NCBI RefSeq assembly: GCF_004522105.1
Contig: NZ_SPUJ01000009.1
Coordinates: 1 to 64,000 of the forward strand
DNA length: 64,000 bases
Source of the DNA: Nocardioides sp. 1609
Lineage (GTDB): Bacteria; Actinomycetota; Actinomycetes; Propionibacteriales; Nocardioidaceae
Reading direction: 5' to 3'
Shown: positions 33,027-41,037 of the stretch, in pieces
Layout: each line of letters begins with the position of its first letter
Position numbering within the stretch: the first letter of the stretch is position 1
Translations under genes and position numbers: made by a program
The notes under the pieces: model-generated
Databases searched by the model: none
Seen by the model: the letters and a program-made list of their open reading frames with translations, nothing else
What the model was told of the DNA's origin: nothing

Positions 33027-34138
33027 GAGGTCCGCCCGGGCGTGGCCGGTTGCGGGTAGAGGGCTTGACCGGGCAGTCGTCGCGAGTCGTTGGGGACCTT
33101 CGTGGCGTAGGTGTAGTCGAACAGGGTGTCGGTATCGGGAGACGGGCTTGCTGCGGCGTAGGCGGCCACCTCGTCGACGTGACCCTTGATCTCGCGGTCG
33201 AGGGCCTCCAGCGCTCCGGCGTCCTGCACGCCGAGGGCGACGAGACGCGACGCCAGCGCTGCCACTGGATCGTTGGCCTTGACGCGTTCGACCTCGTCGG
33301 GTGTGCGGTACTTGGCCGGGTCGACGACCGAGTGTCCGCGGAGCCGTTCCGTGGTGACTTCGAGAAGGTACGGCCTCCCGCTCCGAGCGACGCCGACAGC
33401 GTGTGCGGCGGCCTCCGCGGTTGCGACGGGGTCGAGCCCGTCGGCGCGGACAGACTCGATCTGGTAGGCGTCGCCCCACTTGTGGAGATCGGGTTGTGCT
33501 GAGGCCCGTGCCGTTGCCGTGCCCATTCCCAGGCCGTTGTTGACGATCACGAAGACGATGGGCAACTCCCACAGGGCCGCCAGGTTGAGCGACTCGTGGA
33601 ACGCCCCGATGGCGGTGGTGCCGTCGCCCATGGTGCACATCACGACCTGATCGAGCCCCTGGTACTGCAGCGCGAGCGCAGCACCGGTGGCGATGGGGAG
33701 CTGCCCGCCGACGATGCCGTAGCCGCCGAGCAGCCGGTGGGTGACGTCGAACATGTGCATCGAGCCGCCCCATCCCTTCGACACCCCGTCGACCCGGCCG
33801 TACAGCTCCGCCATGACGTTCCTGGGGTCGATTCCCCTGGCGATGGCGTATCCGTGCTCTCGGTAGTTGGTGAAGAGGTAGTCCTCGGCCCCGAGCTGGG
33901 AGACCAGGCCGACGACCGCGGCTTCCTCGCCCAGGTTGAGGTGGCAGTAGCCGCCGATCAGGGCCTGCATGTAGTCGCGTTGCGCGCGTTCCTCGAAGCG
34001 GCGCAGGAAGAGCATCTGCCGGTAGTAGTCCTGCAGGGTGCTGATCAGCGCCGCCGTGGGCTGGTCCTGGTCGGCCCTCCTCGCCGGGGTCCTGGTGGCG
34101 CGTTGCCGGCGGGCCGGCGTCCGTGCCGCCGCCGTCAC
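33023..34138 (-). CDS. pdhA: 2-oxo acid (pyruvate/acetoin-type) dehydrogenase E1 component, alpha subunit
   Basis: A 371-aa E1-alpha. The thiamine-diphosphate motif is GDGTTAIGAFHESLNLAALW followed by ELPIVFVIVNN (GDG...NN). GGSMHMF and HLNLGEEAAVVGL are typical of the PdhA/AcoA group, and RLRGHSVVDPAKYRTPDEV is the phosphorylation-loop region. The N-terminal 30 residues are Arg/Ala-rich and not conserved. It starts with GTG 34138 behind GAGGA. First gene of the operon with E1-beta and E2; the promoter before it (34338-34364) has the ECF41 form, which sets this complex apart from the housekeeping PDH. Pyruvate is likely; acetoin or a branched 2-oxo acid is possible. Confidence 0.92.
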   Translation of the reverse strand: MTAAARTPARRQRATRTPARRADQDQPTAALISTLQDYYRQMLFLRRFEERAQRDYMQALIGGYCHLNLGEEAAVVGLVSQLGAEDYLFTNYREHGYAIARGIDPRNVMAELYGRVDGVSKGWGGSMHMFDVTHRLLGGYGIVGGQLPIATGAALALQYQGLDQVVMCTMGDGTTAIGAFHESLNLAALWELPIVFVIVNNGLGMGTATARASAQPDLHKWGDAYQIESVRADGLDPVATAEAAAHAVGVARSGRPYLLEVTTERLRGHSVVDPAKYRTPDEVERVKANDPVAALASRLVALGVQDAGALEALDREIKGHVDEVAAYAAASPSPDTDTLFDYTYATKVPNDSRRLPGQALYPQPATPGRTS

Positions 34139-34337
34139 GACCGTTCCTCGTCAGGACCCGGCGACGAGGGGTGGCCGTCCGGGAGGACGCCAGAGAGGTT
34201 CATCCGTTCCTGCACGAGGTGCTCCTACGTTGGTGGGGTTTCGGCTCCGGGGGATGGTCGCGGGTCAGCGACGCGCCGGAGCCCGACGCCGCAGTCCCCT
34301 GGGGTGCTCGGTGGAGTGCGGGGGTCATACCCGTCAA

Positions 34338-34364
34338 GACACGTCTCGGAGTGCGATTGTGAGG
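34338..34364 (-). promoter_or_regulatory. ECF41-type promoter P1, before the E1-alpha/E1-beta/E2 operon
   Basis: On the minus strand CCTCACA (34364-34358), 16 bases, then TGTC (34341-34338). It directs transcription toward the dehydrogenase operon with a leader of about 190 bases. It is back-to-back with P2, the -35 elements five bases apart. Confidence 0.65.
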
Positions 34365-34369
34365 TCGCT

Positions 34370-34396
34370 ACTCCCATCTCGCTGGTGTGCGCGGTC
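34370..34396 (+). promoter_or_regulatory. ECF41-type promoter P2, before the first sigJ gene
   Basis: ACTCCCA (34370-34376; two changes from CCTCACA), 16 bases, then GGTC (34393-34396). The start codon is 23 bases after the -10, leaving a short leader that holds AAGGAGG. It implies autoregulation. Confidence 0.6.
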
Positions 34397-34419
34397 TCCC
34401 ACGGTAAGGAGGACCACCC

Positions 34420-35358
34420 ATGGACGACACCGCTGACCGCCCGCCGCTCCCAGACGGGCCCGAGGAACCGGACGCAGCACTCCAGGCCGAGGTGCTGGGC
34501 GAGAGACGCCACCTCACGGCCCTCGCGTTCCGGATGCTCGGGACCTTCGCCGAGGCCGAGGACGCCGTCCAGGAGACCTACATCCGCTGGTACCGGCTCA
34601 GCCAGGAGGACCGCGACGCGATCGAGGTGCCTCGCGCCTGGCTGACGCGCGTGGCGAGCCGTGTGTGCCTGAACATCTTGAGCTCGGCACGGTGGAAGCG
34701 CGAGACGTACGTCGGCCCGTGGTTGCCCGAACCGGTCCCGGCCGATGCGCTGCACGGTCTGGCCGCGCGGGCCGAGGACCCGAGCGAGCGCGTCACGCTG
34801 GACGACTCGATCAGCACGGCACTCCTGGTGGTCCTGGAGTCGATGACCCCGGCAGAACGTGTCTCGTTCGTCCTGCACGACATCTTCGCGGTGCCCTTCA
34901 ACGAGATCGCCGACATCGTGGGCAGGTCACCGGCAGCCTGTCGGCAGCTCGCGACCTCCGCCCGCCGCCGGGTTCAGCAGGCTCGGGGCCGCCGGGTCTC
35001 ACGCGCCGAGCACGATGACGTCGTCAAGGCCTTCGCAGCCGCAGCGCGGACCGGCGACATCGCCGGGCTCGTCGCGGTCCTCGATCCGCACGTCGTTCTC
35101 CGGTCTGATGGCGGAGGAGTCGTCACGGCTGCCCGCAACCCGGTTGTCGGGTCCGACCGGGTCGCCCGTTTCGTGGTCGGCGCGCTGACGAAGCACCCCC
35201 GTGCGAGCGTCGTGGAGCGCAACACCCACGACGGGCTGGGCTTCGTCCTGTGGGACGAGGGACGCATCTCCGGGGTGGTCACGCTCGATGTCGCTGACGG
35301 ACTGGTCACCGACGTGCGCATGATGGTGAACCCGCACAAGCTCACCCTCTGGAACTGA
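34420..35358 (+). CDS. sigJ: ECF41-family RNA polymerase sigma factor (SigJ-type), copy 1
   Basis: A 312-aa sigma factor with a fused regulatory domain. Region 2 at residues 25-95 (RHLTALAFRMLGTFAEAEDA), region 4 at 132-186 (VLHDIFAVPFNEIADIVGRS), and a C-terminal SnoaL-like domain at 198-312. The three ECF41 signatures are present: WLPEP at 101-105, DGGG at 230-233 and NPHKL (for NPDKL) at 304-308. In this family the C-terminal domain tunes activity in place of a separate anti-sigma factor. AAGGAGG lies eight bases before ATG 34420. A close paralogue lies at 42512-43447. Both have ECF41-type promoters, so they probably control themselves and the flavoprotein genes around them. Confidence 0.95.
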   Translation: MDDTADRPPLPDGPEEPDAALQAEVLGERRHLTALAFRMLGTFAEAEDAVQETYIRWYRLSQEDRDAIEVPRAWLTRVASRVCLNILSSARWKRETYVGPWLPEPVPADALHGLAARAEDPSERVTLDDSISTALLVVLESMTPAERVSFVLHDIFAVPFNEIADIVGRSPAACRQLATSARRRVQQARGRRVSRAEHDDVVKAFAAAARTGDIAGLVAVLDPHVVLRSDGGGVVTAARNPVVGSDRVARFVVGALTKHPRASVVERNTHDGLGFVLWDEGRISGVVTLDVADGLVTDVRMMVNPHKLTLWN

Positions 35359-35425
35359 GGTCCCCCGAGCCCGCGACGCGTCCGGCCACTCCGGGCGCCA
35401 CCGGCACCGGCCGTCCGTCGGCGGT

Positions 35426-36436
35426 TCAGTGGTACTCCACGACGACCCGGAACCGGGCTCGGCCCGACGCCGCGCGTTCGTAGGCCGCGGCGACGTCCTG
35501 GGCCTCGAACGTCTCCACCATCGGCGTCACGGCGCCGGAGGCTGCCAGGTCGAGGGCCTCGACGAGGTACGGGGTGCCGTTGTGCGCCGAGCCCAGGATC
35601 GAGTGCTGGTTCATGATCATGGACATGTTGGCCAGGTTGAACTCGTCGAAGGCGATGCCCATCATCACGGCACGACCGTAGGGGGCCAGGCCCTGGAGCG
35701 CGTCGACCGCGGCCCGGTTGGAGCTCGTCGTGGAGAGCAGCACGTCGGCACCACCCATCGCGGCCAGCTCCGCCCCGTCAGCGACGACGTGGTCGGCGCC
35801 CAGCCGGGTGGCGATCTCCTGCTTGTCGCTGGTGGCCGTCACGGCGATCGTCTCGAACCCCGCGGCGCGCGCGTACTGGAGGGCCAGGTGACCCATGCCG
35901 CCGATCCCGGCGACGGCGATCCGCTCCCCGGGTTCGGGGTCGGCGCGGCGGATCCCGCTCCACGCCGTGTAGCCGATGCACATGATCGGCGCCGCGTCGC
36001 GGTAGGCGAGCGCGTCGGGGAGCAGGACGGTGCCCGCGGCCGCGGCGACGACGTACTCGGCCTGCGCGCCGTCGACGTTGAACCCGGTCAGGACGGCGCC
36101 GGGGCACTGCCCCGCCGTGACGAAGTCGAGGGGTCGTCCGCCGCGGCACCAGGCGCACCGCCCGCAGGACTCCTGCAGGGTGATGATCCCGACCCGGTCG
36201 CCCGGGACCCGAGAGGTGACGCCGTCGCCGACGGCGACGACCTCCCCGACGCCCTCGTGCCCCGGGACGCCGGGGAGGTCGCGGAAGACGAGCTGCCCGC
36301 CGGTGATGTAGGGGTCGGTGCCGCAGATGCCCGAGGCGTGCACCCGGACCAGGACCTGTCCCGGCGCGGGGGTGGGTACCGGGACCTCCTGGAGGCGCCA
36401 CGGCGCACCCACGGCGTCGATGGTGGTGGCCAGCAT
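35426..36436 (-). CDS. Zinc-dependent alcohol dehydrogenase
   Basis: A 336-aa medium-chain dehydrogenase. Catalytic zinc ligands are in HASGICGTD (Cys) and GHEGVGEVV (His/Glu); the structural zinc site is CGRCAWCRGGRPLDF with a fourth Cys at AGQCPG. The NAD(P) fold begins IAVAGIGGMGHLALQYARAA. Oxidises alcohols or reduces aldehydes at the expense of NAD(P). I chose ATG 36436, matching the family N-terminus; GTG 36448 (four extra codons) lies four bases after the flavodoxin stop. It is the second gene of an operon with a WrbA-type flavoprotein, divergent from TetR, so the pair looks like an inducible detoxification unit for quinones or aldehydes. Confidence 0.9.
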   Translation of the reverse strand: MLATTIDAVGAPWRLQEVPVPTPAPGQVLVRVHASGICGTDPYITGGQLVFRDLPGVPGHEGVGEVVAVGDGVTSRVPGDRVGIITLQESCGRCAWCRGGRPLDFVTAGQCPGAVLTGFNVDGAQAEYVVAAAAGTVLLPDALAYRDAAPIMCIGYTAWSGIRRADPEPGERIAVAGIGGMGHLALQYARAAGFETIAVTATSDKQEIATRLGADHVVADGAELAAMGGADVLLSTTSSNRAAVDALQGLAPYGRAVMMGIAFDEFNLANMSMIMNQHSILGSAHNGTPYLVEALDLAASGAVTPMVETFEAQDVAAAYERAASGRARFRVVVEYH

Positions 36437-36452
36437 GGTGCTGTTCACCGCG

Positions 36453-37094
36453 TCACCCGGCCCGGTGCTCGAGGCCGCGGCCCCCGAGGAGGTGCCGGGT
36501 GACCCGGGTGACCCTGGCACCGGAGTACCGGGTGGACTCGAGGGTCTCGTCACTGAGCGGGACCGTGCCCTGCACGGTGGAGTGGGACGGGCCGTAGGGC
36601 GTGCCTGTCACGAACTGGATCGGGTCGGTGTAGCCGGGGGTGACCTGGATGCCGCCGAAGTGGTGGACGGTCTGGTACAGCGCGAGCAGGGTCGACTCGC
36701 GGCCACCGCCGGTCGCGGTCGAGGTGAACCCGGAGTAGACCTTATCGGCGAGCAGGCCCTGGTTCCACAGGCCGCCGAGGGTGTCGATGAACTGCTTGAG
36801 CTGGGCGGAGACGTTGCCGAAGCGGGTCGGGGTCCCGAAGACGATGGCGTCGGCCCACAGGGCGTCCTCCGGCGTTGCCAGGGGCTGGTCGGCCGTCGCG
36901 TCGGCGTGGGCCCGCCAGGCGGGGTTGCTGTCGATGGCGGCGGCGGGGGCCAGCTCGGCCACCCGGAGCAGGCGGACCTCGGCGCCGGCGGCGGTGGCGC
37001 CGGCGGCGTACTCGGCGGCGAGCTCGTGCACCGTCCCGGTCGCGCTGTAGTAGATGATCGCGACCTTGGGGCCGGTCAGGATGTCGTCAGTCAT
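36453..37094 (-). CDS. wrbA: WrbA-type NAD(P)H:quinone oxidoreductase (flavodoxin fold)
   Basis: A 213-aa FMN protein. The phosphate loop is YYSATGTVHELA and the isoalloxazine region is FGTPTRFGNVSAQLKQFID, both diagnostic of WrbA. GGGRESTLLALYQTVHHFGG is also family-specific. It reduces quinones by two electrons, avoiding semiquinones. A purine-rich AGAGG precedes ATG 37094. It is the first gene of the operon with the alcohol dehydrogenase and diverges from a TetR gene over two direct operator copies. No ECF41-type promoter is visible, so it is separately regulated although it sits inside the sigJ island. Confidence 0.92.
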   Translation of the reverse strand: MTDDILTGPKVAIIYYSATGTVHELAAEYAAGATAAGAEVRLLRVAELAPAAAIDSNPAWRAHADATADQPLATPEDALWADAIVFGTPTRFGNVSAQLKQFIDTLGGLWNQGLLADKVYSGFTSTATGGGRESTLLALYQTVHHFGGIQVTPGYTDPIQFVTGTPYGPSHSTVQGTVPLSDETLESTRYSGARVTRVTRHLLGGRGLEHRAG

Positions 37095-37108
37095 GGTGGT
37101 CCTCTCAT

Positions 37109-37134
37109 TTCAGTGATCGGTTGTGATTACTGAA
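37109..37134. promoter_or_regulatory. Probable TetR operator 1 (wrbA side)
   Basis: TTCAGTGATC, six bases, then GATTACTGAA: 9 of 10 positions are symmetrical. It lies 15-40 bases upstream of wrbA and shares 18 of 19 bases of TTCAGTGATCGGTTRTGAT with the copy at 37169. Confidence 0.7.
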
Positions 37135-37168
37135 AGCAACGGTACGACGCCCGGGACGGCACGTCAAG

Positions 37169-37194
37169 TTCAGTGATCGGTTATGATCAGCCAA
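37169..37194. promoter_or_regulatory. Probable TetR operator 2 and leaderless tetR promoter
   Basis: Second copy of TTCAGTGATCGGTTATGAT. It contains TATGAT (37182-37187), a good -10 hexamer, seven bases before ATG 37195, so the regulator would sit on its own promoter and the mRNA would be leaderless. Confidence 0.7.
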
Positions 37195-37773
37195 ATGACC
37201 ACCCGCAAGTACGAGCTGCGGCAGCGCGCCGCCGACATGGACGCCACCCGCGACCGGATCACCCAGGCCGCGATCGACCTGCACGGCACCATCGGCCCGG
37301 TCCGCACGACGATCTCCGCGATCGCCCAGCGCGCCGGGGTCCAGCGGATCACCGTGACCCGACACTTCCCCGACGACGCGGACCTGTTCGCGGCGTGCTC
37401 GGGCCGGTACTGGGCGGACCACCCGCTCCCGGACCCGGCCGGCTGGGCCGTGCCGGGCCCGGACGCGACGCGTGGTGCCTTCGAGGAGACCTACCGCTTC
37501 TACGCCTCGGTCGAGCCGATGCTGACCAACGTGCTGCGCGACGCGACCGTCTCACCCCTCATCGAGGGGTCGCTGGATCCCTACCGTGCGTTCCTCGACG
37601 CCGCGTCCGACGTCCTCCTCGAGACCGTCCGCAGCCCGGCCCTGCCCGACGCCCGGCGCAGTGCCCTGCGGTGGGCCCTCTCGTTCGAGACGTGGTTCCG
37701 CCTGCACCGTCTCGAGAACCTGTCCGACGACGACGCCGCCGCGCTCGCGCTGGAGCTGCTGGTCCCGGCTTGA
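37195..37773 (+). CDS. TetR family regulator of the wrbA/alcohol dehydrogenase operon
   Basis: A 192-aa regulator. The HTH is at residues 17-62 (TRDRITQAAIDLHGTIGPVR, ISAIAQRAGVQRITVTRHF). A larger C-terminal domain follows (TYRFYASVEPMLTNVLRDAT). I chose ATG 37195 rather than ATG 37183, because 37183 lies inside the -10 box of what looks like a leaderless promoter. Divergent from wrbA with two operator copies in the 100-base gap, it most likely represses both directions; the inducer would be a quinone, aldehyde or related electrophile. Confidence 0.88.
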   Translation: MTTRKYELRQRAADMDATRDRITQAAIDLHGTIGPVRTTISAIAQRAGVQRITVTRHFPDDADLFAACSGRYWADHPLPDPAGWAVPGPDATRGAFEETYRFYASVEPMLTNVLRDATVSPLIEGSLDPYRAFLDAASDVLLETVRSPALPDARRSALRWALSFETWFRLHRLENLSDDDAAALALELLVPA

Positions 37774-37810
37774 CCAGCACCGCCCCGGCCAGCACCCACG
37801 ACCGCGGTCC

Positions 37811-38992
37811 TCAGGACGCCTCGGGAAGGTGTCGCGACGGGATGGTGCCGGTCCGCTCGGGCCCCTTCGGCATCGTGTAGGACCCCGGTCTGCGGGCCTC
37901 GCCACGCATCCACTGGATGGTCTGGCGGCACACCCGCTCCTTGACGAAGGCGCCGGCACGGCCCCCGACGTAGAAGTTGCGAGGAGTGTCGTCACTGCGC
38001 TGCAGCTGGACCGTCCCCGCGTCGCGGCCGACGCTGATGCACTGGGCGTACATGGGCACGCTCACGTCCGAGGCGGGCGTGTGCCCCCAACGAGCCAGCA
38101 CCGTGTCGCCTGCGTGTGCGCCCAGCGGCAGCCCGGACTGACAGCTCATCCTGAACGGCATGCCGGACGGTGCCGCAGCGTCACCCGTGGCGACGATCCG
38201 AGCGTCGTCGACGCTCGTGAGGGTCTCGTCCGTCAGCAGCCGACCCAGCGAGTCGGTGGTCAGCCCGCTCGTCGCGGCGAGCCGGGGGACGCTGAACCCT
38301 GCCGTCCACACCGTGACCTCGCTCGGCAGCACCGAGCCGTCGGCGAGCTCCACGTGGTCCGCGGCGACTGCGGAGACGGCGGCACCGGGTCCTTCGACCA
38401 TGGTGACCCGGAGCCTACTCAGCTGTCGGGCGACGGACCGGCGGCCCGGCTTGCTCAGGGTGGCCGCGATGGCGTCGCCGACCAGGGTCACTCTCCGCCC
38501 CGCCGCAGCGAGCTCGGATGCGGTCTCGATGCCCGTGAGACCACCGCCGACGACCGTGATCGGCGCTGGGAGCGGTAGGTCCGCCAGTCGGGACCGGAGC
38601 CGTCGGGCCTGCTCGAGCTCGCTGATCGGGTAGGCGTGCTCGGCAGCGCCGCGCACGGCAGCGGGCACGTGACCCGTGCTGCCGACGGCGTAGACCAGGT
38701 AGTCGTACCCGAGGGTCGCACCGGAGGCGAGGACCACTCGACGTTCGGACGGCAGGATGCGCTCGGCCGTGTCGATCGTGAGCTCGACGTCCGGGTGGAG
38801 CAGGGACCCGTAGTCCTCGATCGCGTCGTCGTTGCCGACGGCGAGCTGGTGCAACCGGATCCGCTCGACGAACGTGGGACGGGGATTGACCAGGGTGACT
38901 CGGGCCTTCCCGCTGCCCTGCATGCGGTTGGCGGCCATGACGCCGGCGTATCCCCCGCCGATGACGACAGCGTGACACTTCGTGGTGCTCAT
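37811..38992 (-). CDS. NDH-type FAD/NAD(P)-dependent oxidoreductase 1
   Basis: A 393-aa two-dinucleotide-fold flavoprotein. The FAD motif is VVIGGGYAGVMAANRM, the NAD(P)H motif is ITVVGGGLTGIETASELA, and the FAD-ribityl/C-terminal motif is TGDAAAPSGMPFRMSCQS. It is related to type II NADH dehydrogenases but lacks the classical long C-terminal membrane helix. VERIRLHQLA is shared in nearly the same place by the protein at 45184-46383, so those two are paralogues. AAGGAG lies six bases before ATG 38992. Its ECF41-type promoter is at 39034-39060. Electron acceptor unknown, quinone likely. Confidence 0.88.
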   Translation of the reverse strand: MSTTKCHAVVIGGGYAGVMAANRMQGSGKARVTLVNPRPTFVERIRLHQLAVGNDDAIEDYGSLLHPDVELTIDTAERILPSERRVVLASGATLGYDYLVYAVGSTGHVPAAVRGAAEHAYPISELEQARRLRSRLADLPLPAPITVVGGGLTGIETASELAAAGRRVTLVGDAIAATLSKPGRRSVARQLSRLRVTMVEGPGAAVSAVAADHVELADGSVLPSEVTVWTAGFSVPRLAATSGLTTDSLGRLLTDETLTSVDDARIVATGDAAAPSGMPFRMSCQSGLPLGAHAGDTVLARWGHTPASDVSVPMYAQCISVGRDAGTVQLQRSDDTPRNFYVGGRAGAFVKERVCRQTIQWMRGEARRPGSYTMPKGPERTGTIPSRHLPEAS

Positions 38993-39033
38993 GGAGTCTC
39001 CTTCGTGGCGCGGCGTGTGCTGACGGCCACTAC

Positions 39034-39060
39034 GACCAGGTTCGCCGGCGAGGTGTGAGG
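39034..39060 (-). promoter_or_regulatory. ECF41-type promoter P3, before NDH-type gene 1
   Basis: On the minus strand CCTCACA (39060-39054), 16 bases, GGTC (39037-39034). Leader of about 35 bases. Confidence 0.7.
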
Positions 39061-39116
39061 TGCCAGACCCGCGGAACCTGCCGCAGGCGACCATGACCGC
39101 CCGGCCCACCGGGTGG

Positions 39117-40847
39117 CTACTCCACGAGCTTGCCCACGGTGGACACCTCCCGGTAGTGCTGGGAGATCTCCTCCGGCACGGGAGGGATCGCCTCGCGGAC
39201 CACGCCGGTGGCCGGCGACCACACCAGGTTGACCTGGAGGTTCTCGTCGCGGTCGGGGTGGTCGCTCCTGTTGTGGCAACCGCGCGACTCTCGTCGCTCC
39301 AGCGCCGACTCGAGCGTGGCGCGTGCGGCGAGGAGGGATCCCTTCAGGTCGAAGGCGTGCGCCAGGTCCTGGAACCCGGCGATGTCGGGGTGGATCCCGA
39401 CGTCTCCGGTGCGCTCGACGATGTGCTCGATCTGTGCCAGACCGGTCGTGAGTCCTGCCTCGTCACGGACCACGCCGGCATGGTCCGTCATCGTGTCGCG
39501 AACGGCGCGCTGGAGTGCGCGGACGTTCTCCGGGCCGTGCGCAGCGAGAAGCGCGTCCACCTCGGCACGAGCCCGGTCGGTGGCGCCCTGTGAACGCCGC
39601 GACGTCGTCACACCGGCCGTGTACTGCGCGGCGGCCTGGCCCACGATCCGTCCGTAGACGAGGAGCTCGATCAGTGAGTTGCCACCCAGCCTGTTCGCAC
39701 CGTGGAGCCCGCTCGCGGCTTCACCGACGGCGTAGAGCCCCTCGACGTCGGTGCCGTGGTCGGTGGGGCGTACCCATACCCCACCCATGGAGTAGTGGGC
39801 GGTGGGCGCCACCTGCATCGCCTCACGCGTGACGTCGAGCATCTGCAGCTCGAGCATCGTCTGGTAGACCCGAGGGAGCCTGCTCATGATCAGCTCGCGC
39901 GGCAGGTGCGAGATGTCGAGCCACACCCCACCCGCGGCCGTCCCGCGGCCCTCCTTGATCTCGGTGTAGGCCGCGAAGGCGACACGATCGCGCGTGGAGA
40001 GCTCCCTGCGCTCGGGGTCGTACCGCTCCATGAAGCGCTCGCCCAGCGCGTTGCGCAGGATGCCGCCCTCGCCCCGAGCCGCCTCGGAGATCAGGGTCCC
40101 CGCGGCACTCTCAGGCTCGATGATCCCGGAGGGGTGGAACTGGACGAGCTCGGCGTCGCGGAGACGGGCGCCGGCGTCGACGGCCAGGCGGAAGGAGTCC
40201 CCGGTGTTCTCGTCACGTCTGGAGGAGCTGCGACGCCAGATCCGGTTGTGGCCGCCGGCGGCCAGGACCACGGCGTCCGCCTGGATGACGTACCGGGTGC
40301 CGTCCGACACGTCGAACGCGTACGCCCCGAACACCACGTTGTCCTCGACGAGGATCCTGGTGACGTAGAGCCCGTCGAGTATCGAGACGTCCAGCTGCTC
40401 GGCGCGCGCGACGAGCGTGCGCTGGATCTCCAGGCCGGTGTAGTCGCCCGCGAAGGCGGTACGGCGCCAGCTGTGCGCGCCGAAGAACCGCTGCGAGATG
40501 CGACCGTCGTCCTCCCGGGCGAACGTCATCCCGTACCGCTCCAGGTCCCGGATCCCCTGCTCTGCTCCGCGCGCGACGATCTCGACGGTCTGCGGGTGGG
40601 CGAGGTGGTAGCCCTCCTGGATCGTGTCGGCTGCGTGTTGCTGCCACGAGTCCTGCGGGTCCATCGTGCCGAGTGCGGCATTGATGCCGCCCGCGGCGAG
40701 CGACGTGTGGGCATCGAGACGGGACCGCTTCCCGACCGCCACCACGTCGAACCCTTCCTCGGCGAGCTCGATCGCGGCCCTCAGACCCGATCCGCCCGTG
40801 CCGATCACCAGCACGTTGGTGGACAGGCGACGTTCGATGTTGTTCAC
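39117..40847 (-). CDS. Solitary succinate dehydrogenase/fumarate reductase-like flavoprotein
   Basis: A 576-aa protein of the SdhA/FrdA/NadB family. FAD fold: NVLVIGTGGSGLRAAIELAE. LDAHTSLAAGGINAAL carries the His that binds FAD covalently in SdhA/FrdA. FHPSGI and LISEAARGEGGILRN hold substrate-binding His and Arg, and RGCHNRSDHPD near the C-terminus corresponds to the 'RGAHyReD.P' motif. No iron-sulphur or membrane subunit lies beside it, so its electron partner is elsewhere or is one of the flavoproteins here. It is unlike NadB in carrying the covalent-FAD His region. GTG 40847 follows AAGGAG; P4 (40886-40912) supplies an ECF41-type promoter. Direction of the reaction (fumarate or succinate) is not decidable. 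Confidence 0.85.
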   Translation of the reverse strand: MNNIERRLSTNVLVIGTGGSGLRAAIELAEEGFDVVAVGKRSRLDAHTSLAAGGINAALGTMDPQDSWQQHAADTIQEGYHLAHPQTVEIVARGAEQGIRDLERYGMTFAREDDGRISQRFFGAHSWRRTAFAGDYTGLEIQRTLVARAEQLDVSILDGLYVTRILVEDNVVFGAYAFDVSDGTRYVIQADAVVLAAGGHNRIWRRSSSRRDENTGDSFRLAVDAGARLRDAELVQFHPSGIIEPESAAGTLISEAARGEGGILRNALGERFMERYDPERRELSTRDRVAFAAYTEIKEGRGTAAGGVWLDISHLPRELIMSRLPRVYQTMLELQMLDVTREAMQVAPTAHYSMGGVWVRPTDHGTDVEGLYAVGEAASGLHGANRLGGNSLIELLVYGRIVGQAAAQYTAGVTTSRRSQGATDRARAEVDALLAAHGPENVRALQRAVRDTMTDHAGVVRDEAGLTTGLAQIEHIVERTGDVGIHPDIAGFQDLAHAFDLKGSLLAARATLESALERRESRGCHNRSDHPDRDENLQVNLVWSPATGVVREAIPPVPEEISQHYREVSTVGKLVE

Positions 40848-40885
40848 GACGGTTCTCCTTGTCGGCGTTCATGCCCTCCACCCAC

Positions 40886-40912
40886 GACCGTCTCGGGGCA
40901 CACGGTGTGAGG
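40886..40912 (-). promoter_or_regulatory. ECF41-type promoter P4, before the SdhA/FrdA-like gene
   Basis: On the minus strand CCTCACA (40912-40906), 16 bases, GGTC (40889-40886). Leader about 32 bases to GTG 40847. Confidence 0.7.
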
Positions 40913-40957
40913 CGCGTGCCGGGACCGGACGGCGAGACGCACGTCTCCCCCGCGCGA

Positions 40958-40984
40958 CATCACGTCATGGGCTCGGGAGGTGTC
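40958..40984 (+). promoter_or_regulatory. ECF41-type promoter P5, before NDH-type gene 2
   Basis: CATCACG (40958-40964), 16 bases, TGTC (40981-40984). The TCAC core, spacing and GTC are kept; the outer -35 bases differ, so this is one of the weaker members. Confidence 0.5.
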
Positions 40985-41037
40985 GAAGGAGTGAGACCCC
41001 GCACGGGATCTGACCCTTCAGATCAGGAGGAACGATC

